A DNA stretch of 64,000 bases from Acidobacteriota bacterium (GCA_021792135.1 JAJYVF010000003.1:62001-126000), one strand, 5' to 3'. Shown: positions 17,564-27,058, numbered from the stretch's first letter. Notes: generated by a model not told the origin, from the sequence alone. Numbers and translations: made by a program.

Positions 17564-18775
17564 ATGCGGGGCGCATTTCTCAGCGCAATCGGGTGGGCGC
17601 TGTCCGTTGTTGCTGTGACTCAGACGATCCTGACGCGAGCTCTGGTGAAGATCCCGCGCCGCGTCGCCGTTGGGCGAATCGAGCGCATTCTGGTCGTGAG
17701 GCTGGACGAACTGGGCGATCTGGTAATGACCTGGCCGCTCATTCATGCGCTCAGATCCTGCCTTCCGGAAGCTGAGTTGACGCTGCTCGTCAACCAGTCT
17801 GTGCTGGGAATTACGGAGGGAATGGCCGGCATTCGGGTTATCGGCGTGAATGTGAGGTGCAGCAAGCTGCTCCGCCAATTTGTCCTGCCAGTTCGCCATT
17901 ATCGTTTTGTGCGAAAGTATCTCCGGAACGAACAATTCGACGTCTGTCTGCTGCCACGACGGGATTCCGATGATGTAGCTGCCACAATGCTTGCATACTT
18001 TACACGTGCCACGCGGCGGATTTCATTTTCCGAAAAGAGCACCCCCCGAAAGGCCATTACGAACCGATCGTTTGATTCCCTCCTGACAGACGTCCTTTCC
18101 GCACCGCCCGTCCAGCACGAAACCAGGACCAACCTGAGCCTTCTGGCCGCCATTGGCGTCCACCCAATCGCCCGTTCCTGCCCTCTTCCGCTGACCGACG
18201 CCACCGTCCGTTTTGCGGAAAATTCTCTTCCCCTGGCCGACGCGACCTACGTTGCCATTTGTCCAACTTCCGGGCATTCCAGGCTCAAGCAGTGGGGGGC
18301 GGAAAGGTTTGCTGAAGTCGCCTCTCGTCTGACGGCGTCCGGGATTTCGGTGGTCCTCATTGGAGGACCGGCAGATTCGCCGCTGGGGTCTGTGATTCAA
18401 GATGCATGTGAGGGAAATTGTCTGAATTTCATCGGCAGGACTTCTCTCCTCGAAATGGCAGCGCTGCTGGCAAGATGCGCCGCGTTTCTCGGAAACGATG
18501 CCGGCCCCACGCACGTTGCCTCCGCGCTTGGAATTGGCACAGTTGGAGTCTTCGGTTCGAGCTGCTGGCATCAGTTCGGGCCATGGACCGGCAGGCAATC
18601 GGTGATTGTCCGCGAAATCAGCTGCTCACCATGCATCGGCCATTCGAAGAACCGCTGTGATGTCTGCCTGTACAGCAAACCGATTTGCCTTGAACAAATC
18701 ACGACGGCTGAGGTCCTGGAGGCCGTCACGGCGATTGCCGGGGCGAAACCGAGGCCAGCTAAGTTGCGCAACTAG
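17564..18775 (+). CDS. Family 9 glycosyltransferase (heptosyltransferase-like)
   Basis: 403 aa GT-B enzyme. Diagnostic parts: ILVVRLDELGDLVMTWPLIHALR near the N-terminus, VAICPTSGHSRLKQWGAERF, VLIGGPADSP, and FLGNDAGPTHVASALGIGTVGVFGSS, the ADP-heptose-binding loop. A Cys-rich tail (SCSPCIGHSKNRCDVC) resembles the CxxC region found in many GT9 proteins. Its presence with gmhA and hddC-type genes at 20.3-22.1 kb supports a heptosyl donor. ATG 17564 has GAGG nearby; 17462 is an alternative upstream start. Confidence 0.88.
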   Translation: MRGAFLSAIGWALSVVAVTQTILTRALVKIPRRVAVGRIERILVVRLDELGDLVMTWPLIHALRSCLPEAELTLLVNQSVLGITEGMAGIRVIGVNVRCSKLLRQFVLPVRHYRFVRKYLRNEQFDVCLLPRRDSDDVAATMLAYFTRATRRISFSEKSTPRKAITNRSFDSLLTDVLSAPPVQHETRTNLSLLAAIGVHPIARSCPLPLTDATVRFAENSLPLADATYVAICPTSGHSRLKQWGAERFAEVASRLTASGISVVLIGGPADSPLGSVIQDACEGNCLNFIGRTSLLEMAALLARCAAFLGNDAGPTHVASALGIGTVGVFGSSCWHQFGPWTGRQSVIVREISCSPCIGHSKNRCDVCLYSKPICLEQITTAEVLEAVTAIAGAKPRPAKLRN

Positions 18776-18797
18776 AGAATTGATACCTGTACCAGAC

Positions 18798-20036
18798 TTA
18801 TGGGGATAGCGGGCGGTCTTTCGCCGCCAAATTCCCGAGCGCCTTCGCCGGATGGCGTACTGTCCCGCCGACCCAGGTATTCAGCGACTCCAGAAAAAGC
18901 GGAATCAGGAGAGAGAACTCCAGCATGTTTTTTACCAGGGAAACCGAGAAAGGATCGCGGAAGAATGTGAAAGCGATAAATCCGGTCAGCATCAGGTAAG
19001 GTACGGTCAGTTTTTCGTGTCGCCGCATCAGGTATCCAAACAAGAACAGAAATACAACAGTTCCGACAAGGCCGAAATTGACGTTAAAGGAGACCCATGA
19101 GTTCATCGCCCCTACCGGGCTGCTTATTTCGTAGTGTGAGTCTGCCAGGGTTTGGAGGTTCTGTTTATTTACCAGCGCCGATGGGATGAGATTGTACAGA
19201 TCACCAAGCAGAAAGGCAGGGGCCTTGATCCAGGCAATTGGATTGGCATGAAGATAAGAGAAAAGAGAGAACGAAGTGAAGAGCGATTCCGTTGCAACAT
19301 TCAGAAAAATGAGAAGAATCGACGCCGGGGTATGCATGCGCAGCACCCCGATGATTCCCATGAGGCAAATGGCAGCGACTCCACCAATCAGCAGCACTTT
19401 GGTTCGGATCGGTTTGCGGTGTGAGAAATAAATCAGAAGTGTCAGGATGCTGCTTACGAAGTAGAGCCTGCCGCCAATCGTGAGCAAAACCACGGCACAG
19501 ATAAAATAGCCCACCATAAATCCCCAGCGATCTTCGAGCCCGAACCTCAGTGAGACGGAGAACAATACGAGCGAGATGGCGACCAGCGTGCCGACAACAA
19601 GGAGATTGTTCTCGGAGTAGGCCTGAAAAAATACATCGTAGTCTTTGAGACAGGCGCCCAGAAAGATCAGGAGGACGATGATCCATTCGGCTCGCCAGAG
19701 CTTTGACTCAAACGTTCGTGGTCGCCGGGAGGAGCGCCTCGCCCGAATGATCGGGTGGGTACCCAGCAGATCACCGGACGCGAATGCAAGATAACAGGCG
19801 AGAATCGAGGCACCATAGCCGAAGATTCGCGATGTCGGAATCTGGTTGAGGTAACTGGTCAGTCCTGATGCGACATCCGGGATGGGGATTATCCCCAGAA
19901 GGCTGGGAAGCCACCAGTAGAAGAGATAACCGGCGGTAAATGTCGTGACATGATTAATCTCGATGCCGCCCGGACGCCGAGATCTGGCGAACGCATACGC
20001 GACAGCGACAATCGCAGTGAGCCAGGGAAGCCACAC
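18798..20036 (-). CDS. Wzy-like O-antigen/exopolysaccharide polymerase
   Basis: 412 aa polytopic membrane protein with about ten hydrophobic segments and a large extracytoplasmic loop in the C-terminal half (roughly 260-330, containing WIKAPAFLLGDLYNLIPSALVN). The layout, length and location in a flippase/transferase cluster match Wzy polymerases, whose sequences are poorly conserved. The start is GTG at 20036; no clear ribosome site. It is convergent with the GT9 gene (22 bp gap). Confidence 0.7.
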   Translation of the reverse strand: MWLPWLTAIVAVAYAFARSRRPGGIEINHVTTFTAGYLFYWWLPSLLGIIPIPDVASGLTSYLNQIPTSRIFGYGASILACYLAFASGDLLGTHPIIRARRSSRRPRTFESKLWRAEWIIVLLIFLGACLKDYDVFFQAYSENNLLVVGTLVAISLVLFSVSLRFGLEDRWGFMVGYFICAVVLLTIGGRLYFVSSILTLLIYFSHRKPIRTKVLLIGGVAAICLMGIIGVLRMHTPASILLIFLNVATESLFTSFSLFSYLHANPIAWIKAPAFLLGDLYNLIPSALVNKQNLQTLADSHYEISSPVGAMNSWVSFNVNFGLVGTVVFLFLFGYLMRRHEKLTVPYLMLTGFIAFTFFRDPFSVSLVKNMLEFSLLIPLFLESLNTWVGGTVRHPAKALGNLAAKDRPLSP

Positions 20037-20272
20037 GGGCAGATTATTTCATTTGGCGGCATCCCATGACTACACCTTCGAAACTGCGCAAATCCCCGGG
20101 GCCGTGATTTCAGGATGTACGGTGACCTGCTCCCCGGAAGATGGTTCAGTGAAAATGTGACTTCTTCGACAAGCTGGCCCGGCAGGGCCGAGTGGAGAGA
20201 CCGTCATCGTTCATCGCGGGTGGCGCACCCCCTTGCGCAGAGTGTTCGTTCACTCAGCTCCACGCAGCGAGG

Positions 20273-21523
20273 TCAGCGGGAGGACCCTGCTTGCCGAAGC
20301 TCATCGGTGCGCTGCCTGTCCAGCTCGAAAATCAGCGGTCGCGCCAAATCCAGGATGTTGCCTCCCTCCGAGAAATGCGCCGGAGCACCGAGGTTGGCCC
20401 CATTCGCCATGGTTCTTTCCCCGATTAGCACGCGGCATTTCGGATCAACGCCCCACCTCCTGGCGAGGTCGAGCAGCATATCAATAGTGGGCTCCGGTCG
20501 AGCCGATGCTTCGCTGAAGCATTCCGGGATTCTGTCCGGTGCCGCGACGATATGCATTTCGTCGATGGTTGCTCCGTACGCGAGCAGGTCATTGTTCACC
20601 CGGCTGGAAAGCTCCTTCAGATCTTCTCCGGAGATTTCCGCGCATGAATCGCCGGTCCGTGCTGCCACCAGGAATGCATGGATACCGGAATCATTGGCCA
20701 TGCGAATGGCGTCCACTGCGCCCGGTTTCCAGGGAATGCGATCCTGCCCTTCGGCCAGGCTGTCGGGCTGATCGAGCAGCACGCCCGCCTCGAAAACGAT
20801 GGCCGGTCGCAGGAGCCGTCTGGGCAGCTCCACGCCGGCGCGCTCGTAGTCCGACGGAATGCCGATGTCGATGAAGTAGCCGTCGAGAACGCACCCGGAG
20901 AGCCGGCCTTCTCTGGCCAGAGCCGGCAAAATTTCCCGCTCGAGCGAGCAGAGGGGAGACAGCTGCGCCAGCACGGAGCGATCGAAAATGTAGAGCCCGC
21001 CGTTGATCAGGCCCGGCCCGCTGAGCGGCGATTTCTCGTGGAGAGCGACAATGCGCTCGCCCTCCAGTTCCACTCGTCCGTAGCGGCTGCAGTCCGGCAT
21101 GGAGCGAAGCAGAACCGAGCCGGCCATTTCCGGCGGGGCCGCGGCGCGGGCAAAGAACCGCGCCAGATTCACATCGATCCACGAATCGCCGTTGATGACC
21201 AGGAAGGTATCTTCCAGCAGGTGGCGCGCATGCCAAAGGGCGCCACCGGTACCTGCAGGCGAAGGCTCCACGGATACGCTGATGGACAGGGGTTTGGGAA
21301 GCCAGGATGCGGCGGCGCGGCAGAAGCTCTCGGTTCGTTCAGATTTGTAGCCGGCCAGCAGCACGATGTCCGTGATGCCGAAGCGCGAAAGCTCGCGCAG
21401 GACCCAGGCGAGGAAGGGGCGGCCACCGCAGTCGAGAAGAGGTTTGGGTGTGTCCGCCGTTAACGAGCCCAGCCGCGTGCCCAGCCCGCCGACCAGGATC
21501 GCGCACTGGCGGGGAATCTTCAC
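20273..21523 (-). CDS. HddC-like nucleotidyltransferase fused to a degenerate GmhB-like HAD domain
   Basis: 416 aa. Residues 6-235 are a sugar-nucleotidyltransferase ([56 protein letters not shown]) close to the D-glycero-D-manno-heptose-1-phosphate guanylyltransferase group. Residues 240-395 align end to end with histidinol-phosphatase/GmhB HAD-IIIA proteins but every catalytic element is altered: the DxDG loop is VFEAGVLLD (Glu245 for the nucleophile, second Asp missing), TNQSG is AARTG, the Cys/His zinc site is absent (SEASARPEP), and GDxxxD is GERTMAN. The phosphatase half is therefore predicted to be inactive. GTG start overlaps the gmhA stop by 4 bp. No hddA-type kinase is in view. Confidence 0.85.
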   Translation of the reverse strand: MKIPRQCAILVGGLGTRLGSLTADTPKPLLDCGGRPFLAWVLRELSRFGITDIVLLAGYKSERTESFCRAAASWLPKPLSISVSVEPSPAGTGGALWHARHLLEDTFLVINGDSWIDVNLARFFARAAAPPEMAGSVLLRSMPDCSRYGRVELEGERIVALHEKSPLSGPGLINGGLYIFDRSVLAQLSPLCSLEREILPALAREGRLSGCVLDGYFIDIGIPSDYERAGVELPRRLLRPAIVFEAGVLLDQPDSLAEGQDRIPWKPGAVDAIRMANDSGIHAFLVAARTGDSCAEISGEDLKELSSRVNNDLLAYGATIDEMHIVAAPDRIPECFSEASARPEPTIDMLLDLARRWGVDPKCRVLIGERTMANGANLGAPAHFSEGGNILDLARPLIFELDRQRTDELRQAGSSR

Positions 21524-22134
21524 CCGGCGGCCTGCAGTTCGGCTCTGCGGCTGAAGACCCGCTTCTCCACCAGGCCGCAGACCAGATGGGCGGCAGTGAT
21601 ATGAATCTGCTGGATCACGGAAGTCTTCGCAGAGGGTGCGCAGAAAATCTGATCACAGAGCGCTGCCATCGGTCCTGCCGCCGCACCGGTGAACCCAAGG
21701 GTCACAATCCCGCGGGAGCGGGCCGCCTCCAGCGCGCGCAGCACGTTGGGTGATTTCCCCGAAGTGGAGATGGCCAGGAAAACATCGCCGGGGACGCCCA
21801 AACCGAGAACCTGGCGTTCGAAGACCTTCTCGTACCCGTAATCGTTGCCGATGGCCGTCAGCACCGAGGTGTCGGTGGTCAGCGCGACAGCCGGAAGCGG
21901 GGCGCGATCGAAGAAGAGCCTGGAGACGAACTCGCCCGCGATGTGCTGCGCATCACCCGCGCTGCCTCCGTTTCCGGCCACCAGCAATTTGTGGCCCCCG
22001 GCCAGCGCGCCCGTAATCGCATCCGCAAATCCCAGAATGGTTCGGTGCGCCGCTGTGTCGGCAGCAAACTCCTCGACAGCCCGCAGCGACTCGTCGAGAT
22101 ACCGGGCGACAAATTCCCGCTCTGAAGACTCCAT
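21520..22134 (-). CDS. gmhA: Sedoheptulose-7-phosphate isomerase
   Basis: 204 aa SIS-domain isomerase converting sedoheptulose 7-phosphate to D-glycero-D-manno-heptose 7-phosphate, the first step of ADP- and GDP-heptose synthesis. Seen: [52 protein letters not shown] and the C-terminal [16 protein letters not shown], all GmhA hallmarks including the catalytic Glu/His regions. It is the promoter-proximal gene of a two-gene operon with the hddC-like fusion. Confidence 0.93.
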   Translation of the reverse strand: MESSEREFVARYLDESLRAVEEFAADTAAHRTILGFADAITGALAGGHKLLVAGNGGSAGDAQHIAGEFVSRLFFDRAPLPAVALTTDTSVLTAIGNDYGYEKVFERQVLGLGVPGDVFLAISTSGKSPNVLRALEAARSRGIVTLGFTGAAAGPMAALCDQIFCAPSAKTSVIQQIHITAAHLVCGLVEKRVFSRRAELQAAG

Positions 22135-22304
22135 GGCTCGGCTCCCGTGCGCCCTCAGCTCCGGCGCACATCGTTCAGAACACTATATCAACCGCCCTTG
22201 ACGGACCGGTAAACCGACCTGCTCCGCCCATCGGCGGGATTCGGCGCGCAGGGGAAGCCCGAGATTCGTCAACGCCGGCGCGCTAATCCGCGTCTCTTTA
22301 TGCG

Positions 22305-22869
22305 ATGACCGGGATTTCTGCGCGATGCCGTATGCGTTCGCCGCTCTTTGCGATCTGCGCGCTGATTTTTATCTGCTCTCTCGGTGCCGAGTCTCGGCCG
22401 CCTTTCGCTCAACCTCATCGCGCCTCCCCCGGCACGCTCCTGGCTGGCTACCTCCCGCAGTGGGTGTTACCGAAAAGCCCCCCGTGAAGGATCTAATCAC
22501 CAACGGCGGGGCCCGGCTGCTCAATCAGGTCAACTACTCCCAGGTTGCCGTTACTCATGGCCGATGTTCCATCGCAGATCCCGATGCCGATCTGGGCACA
22601 AGCTACACAGCGTCAGCGGAAGAGCGGACAATCCGCATTCTCTCTTTCGTGGCTACTCCCACCAGCTCCGGGAGCTGAAGAGGCGCTATCCAGGCCTAAA
22701 GATTCTCATCTCGCCGGAGGGCCAGGCCCCGGACTTTGCAGCCGATGCGAGACCCGAAAGCCGGCGTGCCTTTGTGGCCTTATGCGTCGACCTGTTCCTG
22801 CGGGGGAATTTCGCACCTGGAACCCATGAGCCCCGCCTCTTCCACGGCTGCCGTGGTCGACCATTGATA
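22305..22869 (+). pseudogene. GH18 chitinase remnant, frameshifted and truncated
   Basis: Three plus-strand frames together read as the N-terminal third of a secreted GH18 protein: a signal peptide and AGYLPQWVLPKSPP (frame from 22305), then VKDLITNGGARLLNQVNYSQ and CSIADPDADLGTSY (frame from 22325, ending 22678), then HQLRELKRRYPGLKILISPEG and AFVALCVDLFLRGNFAPGT (third frame). At least two frameshifts are needed. The gene breaks off at the place where the catalytic DxxDxDxE strand should be (remnant GCVVDH near 22850) and runs directly into the SDR start. An intact GH18 gene remains at 33231-34430. Confidence 0.7.
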
Positions 22870-23655
22870 ATGGAATCCATGCGGAAAAACCGCTTCGAAC
22901 TGAGCGGGCGCACGGCGCTCGTGATCGGAGGCACCTCCGGAATCGGCCGCGCGATGGCGCTGGGTCTCGCTGAAGCCGGGGCAGATGTGGTCGCTGCTTC
23001 AAGAAGACAAACCCAGGTCGACGAGGTGGCGGCCGAGATCCGGGCGCGAGGCAGAGAGACTCTGGCCGATTCTGCTGACGTACTTGACCGGGATTCTCTC
23101 AGCAAACTGTACGAGGCGGTCATCGCCAAATTCGGCAGGATCGACATTCTGGTAAACGCAGCGGGAACGACCCGTCGGGTTCCCACGCTCACCGCCGCCG
23201 AAGAGGACTGGCAGAGCATTCTGGAAACGAATCTGACGGGCACGCTGCGCGCATGCCAGATCGTTGCGCCCGGCATGGTGCGCCAGGGCTGGGGAAGGAT
23301 CATCAACGTGGCCTCGCTGGCGACCTTCCTTGCCTTCCACGAGGTGGCCGCCTATGGCGCGAGCAAGGCCGGTGTGGGAGCGCTGACCAAATCGCTGGCG
23401 GTGGAACTCGCCCGAAGCGGTGTCTGTGTTAATGCCATCGCACCGGGATTCTTTCCCACCGCCCTCAACCGTGAGCTGCTGGACAGAACGCCGCGAGGGC
23501 GCGAAGCTCTGACGCGCACTCCCATGGGCCGTTATGGACAACTGGCGGAACTCGCCGGCGCGGCGGTCTTCCTGGCTTCGAAGAGCGCTTCCTTCATCAC
23601 CGGCCAGATTCTGGCCGTGGACGGCGGTTACCTTGCCAGCGGCGTGAATCAGTAA
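22870..23655 (+). CDS. Short-chain dehydrogenase/reductase
   Basis: 261 aa classical SDR. Seen: cofactor loop VIGGTSGIGRAMA (TGxxxGxG form GGTSGIG), an Arg pair after beta2 (AASRRQTQ) suggesting NADP(H), VNAAGTT, the catalytic Ser region NVASLATF and YGASKAGV (YxxxK), and the C-terminal VDGGYLASG. It is most like the gluconate-5-dehydrogenase/3-oxoacyl-ACP reductase group. The in-frame sequence upstream of 22870 belongs to the broken chitinase and is not part of this protein; 22879 is an alternative start. It stands alone between two pseudogenes. Confidence 0.9.
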   Translation: MESMRKNRFELSGRTALVIGGTSGIGRAMALGLAEAGADVVAASRRQTQVDEVAAEIRARGRETLADSADVLDRDSLSKLYEAVIAKFGRIDILVNAAGTTRRVPTLTAAEEDWQSILETNLTGTLRACQIVAPGMVRQGWGRIINVASLATFLAFHEVAAYGASKAGVGALTKSLAVELARSGVCVNAIAPGFFPTALNRELLDRTPRGREALTRTPMGRYGQLAELAGAAVFLASKSASFITGQILAVDGGYLASGVNQ

Positions 23656-23662
23656 TGCTTCC

Positions 23663-24262
23663 TCAGAGCGGTTCTTCCGACTGCACTTCCACGCGGTCGA
23701 ACGATTTCGGAAAAATATGCTTATTGCTCTCTGCATAAAGAATCTGACGGGCTAGCGCAAAAATGAAGGCAGGTCGGACTGCAGGATGCAGCCGCGAAGT
23801 TTCTGCGGCGAAGAACGAATACGGTCGATTGGAGCGGAGGATATCTTCCATCTTTTCGTTCACATCCCTGGGGCAACTGTCGGCCAGTTCTCGTTTGGCC
23901 TGCGCCCGGACTCCCTCGTCGGGATTCAGTTCGGGCACGTAAGAACGAAAGTACTCGATCTGCAGGCGGCGATGCTGCCGCTGCAGCTGTTCGATGCGGC
24001 CTCCTTCCTGGGTGGAGGAATTGTTCAGCAGGACAATGAGCGGACCGCCCAGGCGATGCAGCAATTCGTGCACAAAGCGCAGACCTCTTCCTGGCCGATG
24101 TTGTCGAAGAAGAGCAGGTAACGGAGGCTCAGCCGATGCCGGTGCGGGCTGAGCGAAATCCCGGAGATGACGCTGATCTTGTCCCGCCGCCCCTGGCGAC
24201 GGCAATGGATGGGTGTCTGTCCCGCAGGGGCCCAGGTGGGGCCATTTTGGGGGTCAGCAGTA
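23663..24262 (-). pseudogene. IS630-family transposase remnant
   Basis: Minus-strand reading in two frames recovers about 190 residues of a DDE transposase. Upstream frame: NGPTWAPAGQTPIHC, DKISVISGISLSPHRHRLSL (about 24262-24090). After a single-base shift near 24080: FVHELLHRLGGPLIVLLNNSS and YVPELNPDEGVRAQAKREL with SCPRDV. The second catalytic Asp of VLLWDN is Asn here. The N-terminal helix-turn-helix and first Asp are missing and no terminal inverted repeats were seen. It is an old, inactive copy. Confidence 0.7.
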
Positions 24263-24284
24263 CTTCTGTCATCTATATGACCGA

Positions 24285-24313
24285 TTGACAGGATAACCTC
24301 TAAGGACTACAAA
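24285..24313 (+). promoter_or_regulatory. Candidate sigma-70 promoter of the amino-sugar operon
   Basis: Consensus -35 TTGACA (24285-24290), a 17-bp spacer and -10 TACAAA (24308-24313, four of six). It lies 176 bp upstream of the PIG-L start and is the only good promoter-like match in the 226 bp between the IS630 remnant and this gene. Confidence 0.45.
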
Positions 24314-24488
24314 GGTGTCCTGCGTCGGAGAGGGCGAACGCGTGAATGCCCGTAGACGGGACACAACGCCCTGGGGAACTCTCTGTAGGATTTGCCCGCT
24401 GTTCGTGGTTGCCCCAACTGCCGGGGCACTGAGACAGGCCGGAAGCAGCGGTATCCGCGGCCTCGCTACCGATACTCCGGGAGCCAGG

Positions 24489-25337
24489 ATGAAAGGGATT
24501 ATGTCAGCAGCGACAACACGGCGCGAAATGATCAGGCTCAGCGGTGCGACTCTCGCGGCTTTCTACGCCGGTGGCGCGGGACCTTCCGGTCAGCTGCCTG
24601 GCCAGCCTGCCGGTGAGATATCCCCGTCTGTCCCGGCAACACCGCCCAGCGTCATGGCTATCGCGGCGCATCCGGGCGATTCGTTCTTTGCCATGGGTGG
24701 CCCGGTGGCCCTCGCGACTCACCAGGGCGGAGGAGGTACTCTCCTCAGCCTCACCCTGGGTGAACGGGGCTCCTCGACCATTGCGGCGGCGCAGTACGGT
24801 TCGATGCAGCGGGAGGCGTCTCGCAAAGCAGCGAGCCTCATTACCGCCGAAGCGCAATTCCTCGAATACCCCGATGGCGAACTTCCGGTGAACGATGAGG
24901 CAAGTCTTGCGGTTTGCGATCTGATTCGCCGATACCGGCCTTCGATCATTGTCACGCACTGGAAGGGAAGCTGGCATAAGGACCATCGCGCGTGCTATGA
25001 GATCGTGCAGAATGCCATATTCTATGCAGGCCTCCCCGCTCTCACACGGGGAGAACCTGCCCACGAAGTGAGGGCGCTTTTCTTTGCCGATAACTGGGAA
25101 GATGCGGACAACTTTGTTGCGGATACTTATCTGGATATCACGCCGGTCTTTCAGCAGTATCTTGGTGCGTGCAGCATCTTCCCCATGTGGCGCGGAGAAA
25201 CCGGATTTCGGTACAACGACTATTATTCCAGCCGCGCTGTCGAATGCGGCTGTCTGAGCCGCTGCCGGCAGGCTGTTGCGCTGATGTCGCCGGCCGGACA
25301 GCGTGTTCGGTATCTCCACGCGCTCCAGGAGATATGA
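24489..25337 (+). CDS. PIG-L family deacetylase with altered AHPDD motif, Tat signal
   Basis: 282 aa. The N-terminus carries TTRREMIRLSGATLAAFYAGG, a probable twin-arginine signal. The LmbE/PIG-L fold is seen from AIAAHPGDSFFAMGG (about 58-71), LTLGERGS, FLEYPDGEL and THWKGSWHKDHRAC. Zinc ligands His61, Asp64 and His166 are retained, but the residue normally serving as general base in AHPDD is Gly63. Members deacetylate N-acetyl sugars; the change could mean altered catalysis or another reaction, as in some PIG-L homologues. Start 24489 or 24501 is preferred because of the signal; an in-frame extension to 24315 is unlikely. First gene of the amino-sugar block. Confidence 0.85.
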   Translation: MKGIMSAATTRREMIRLSGATLAAFYAGGAGPSGQLPGQPAGEISPSVPATPPSVMAIAAHPGDSFFAMGGPVALATHQGGGGTLLSLTLGERGSSTIAAAQYGSMQREASRKAASLITAEAQFLEYPDGELPVNDEASLAVCDLIRRYRPSIIVTHWKGSWHKDHRACYEIVQNAIFYAGLPALTRGEPAHEVRALFFADNWEDADNFVADTYLDITPVFQQYLGACSIFPMWRGETGFRYNDYYSSRAVECGCLSRCRQAVALMSPAGQRVRYLHALQEI

Positions 25338-25403
25338 AGAGTCTTATCTGCCGAAGCTGCTCCGGAGATGCCGTCACGGGACCGCTCGAAGGGAGTGGGA
25401 AAT

Positions 25404-26180
25404 ATGAAGAGACTTCAACAGCTCGATCGAAACAGCATCGTGCCGCTTTACTATCAGATCCAGCAGCGGCTGCTGGAACAGATCGAGTCTGGAGAACTGG
25501 CCCCTGGTCAGTGCTTACCTGCCCTGCAGGAACTGGCCGCGGCGCTCGGTGTAAGCCCCATGACGGCGCGGCAGGCGATCAAATCGCTCTGCAGTCTCGG
25601 GGTGCTCTATAGCAGACAGGGCAGAGGCACGTTCATCTCTGAATTTAAGCTCGAGAAGGACTTTCGTCAGGTGCTGTCTTTCACGGAGGAGATGAAAGCT
25701 CGGGGTTCCCGGCCCGGAGCTCGTGTGCTGTCATTTGAAATTCGGGTTGGAAGCCCCGAGGTTCTAAGGGCGCTGCGGCTGTCTGCAGGCGAGCAGCTCA
25801 TTGAACTGCGTCGCGTTCGCCGGGCGGATACAGTACCGATGGGAATTGAGTCCAGCTCTCTGCCATTGCACCTGTGCCCGGACCTTCTCGAGACATATGA
25901 TCCGCGAACGTCGCTTTACAAGATTCTGGCGGAACGCTACGGGGTCGACATGATCGTTGCCGACGAAGTGGTCGAGGCCGGCCTGGCCAGCCGGGAAGAG
26001 GCCCGGCTGCTGAGGATCAGCGAAAAGAGCCCGGTTTTCATGTTTACGAGAACCTCTTATATCCAGAGCGGTCAGCCGGTGGAGTATGTAAAGGCTACTT
26101 ATCGCGGAGACCGATATAAGATTGTAAATCGGCTGACACGCATGAATCGGGGGCTGCTAACCTCTGCCAGACCGATGTAA
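25404..26180 (+). CDS. GntR-family regulator with UTRA domain
   Basis: 258 aa. N-terminal winged helix (about 10-75: VPLYYQIQQRLLEQIESGELAPGQ, LAAALGVSPMTARQAIKSL, GVLYSRQGRGTFIS) followed by a UTRA effector domain (about 90-245) with the usual ELRRVRRAD and PVFMFTRTSY strands. This HutC/NagR subgroup commonly senses sugar phosphates, including glucosamine 6-phosphate. It probably controls the surrounding operon. The ATG at 25404 follows GGAGTGGGAAAT; the longer in-frame start at 25368 is less likely. Confidence 0.92.
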   Translation: MKRLQQLDRNSIVPLYYQIQQRLLEQIESGELAPGQCLPALQELAAALGVSPMTARQAIKSLCSLGVLYSRQGRGTFISEFKLEKDFRQVLSFTEEMKARGSRPGARVLSFEIRVGSPEVLRALRLSAGEQLIELRRVRRADTVPMGIESSSLPLHLCPDLLETYDPRTSLYKILAERYGVDMIVADEVVEAGLASREEARLLRISEKSPVFMFTRTSYIQSGQPVEYVKATYRGDRYKIVNRLTRMNRGLLTSARPM

Positions 26181-26222
26181 CAGAGTCGAATTGCTTATGA
26201 CACTATCGAAAGGAACCTTATC

Positions 26223-26996
26223 GTGGCTGAATTAGAGTATCTGACTCGCATTACCGAAATTCTTGCGCAGATTCGCGACACCCAGAGGGACAATATCGAA
26301 AAGGCAGCAACACAGTTCGCGGAATCGATCGCCTCCGGGGGGCGAGTGTACACGTTCGGCAGCGGCCATTCAGTGATCCCTGTGCTGGACATCTTCCCGC
26401 GATATGGAAGCTTCGTCGGCTTCTATCCGATTTACGATCCACGGCTGATGTGGTTTAACGTTGTTGGGCCGGGTGGAGCGCGGGAATTGCTCTGGCTGGA
26501 GCAGCGCGAGGGCTATGCCAGGATTGTGCTTTCGAGCTATAACCTCACACCCCAGGATTCACTGCTGCTCTTTTCGCACGGAGGTTTGAACGCAGCTGCG
26601 ATCGAGATGGGGATCGAGGCGGCAAGGAGCGGTGTCAGAATCGTCTCTGTGTCTTCTCTCAGCAATTACCGTCAGGCTGCGGCGAAGCATTCGAGCGGAA
26701 AGAAGCTCGCCGATGTATCGGACATCGCCATCGACAACTGCGTTCCGCCGGAAGACGCGTTAGTGGCTGCCCAGGGTATTCCGGAGAAGTTCGCGGCAGG
26801 ATCGACCGTCGCTTCGGTTTCCATCGCGATGACGCTGGTCGCTGAGACGGGACGAATCCTGGTCGCGCAGGGAAACCACCCCGCCACCTTTGTGTCGCCG
26901 AATGTGGGCCTGCCGCCGAATCACAATGAACAGGTCTTCAGCCAATATATGCGGAACGTCCTGCGGGGCTTCGAGGAGAAGGTGGCTTCCGAATAG
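26223..26996 (+). CDS. SIS-domain sugar isomerase-like protein
   Basis: 257 aa. Belongs to the group of SIS proteins with an N-terminal helical segment followed by a phosphosugar-binding domain: RVYTFGSGHSVIPVLDIFPR, SLLLFSHGGLNAAAIEMGIEAARSGVRIVSVSS, and a C-terminal helical half. The SIS phosphosugar loop (usually S-x-S-G-x-T) is FSHGGLNAA here. The GTG start has an AAAGGAAC site upstream. Position between a UTRA regulator and a ROK kinase suggests isomerisation or deamination of an amino-sugar phosphate; this is inference. Confidence 0.8.
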   Translation: MAELEYLTRITEILAQIRDTQRDNIEKAATQFAESIASGGRVYTFGSGHSVIPVLDIFPRYGSFVGFYPIYDPRLMWFNVVGPGGARELLWLEQREGYARIVLSSYNLTPQDSLLLFSHGGLNAAAIEMGIEAARSGVRIVSVSSLSNYRQAAAKHSSGKKLADVSDIAIDNCVPPEDALVAAQGIPEKFAAGSTVASVSIAMTLVAETGRILVAQGNHPATFVSPNVGLPPNHNEQVFSQYMRNVLRGFEEKVASE

Positions 26997-27058
26997 TAGC
27001 CTTGGTTTCGAAACAAAGGCTCTCCGCGTAACCACTCCATTGCAGTGGAGGCTCCGAC

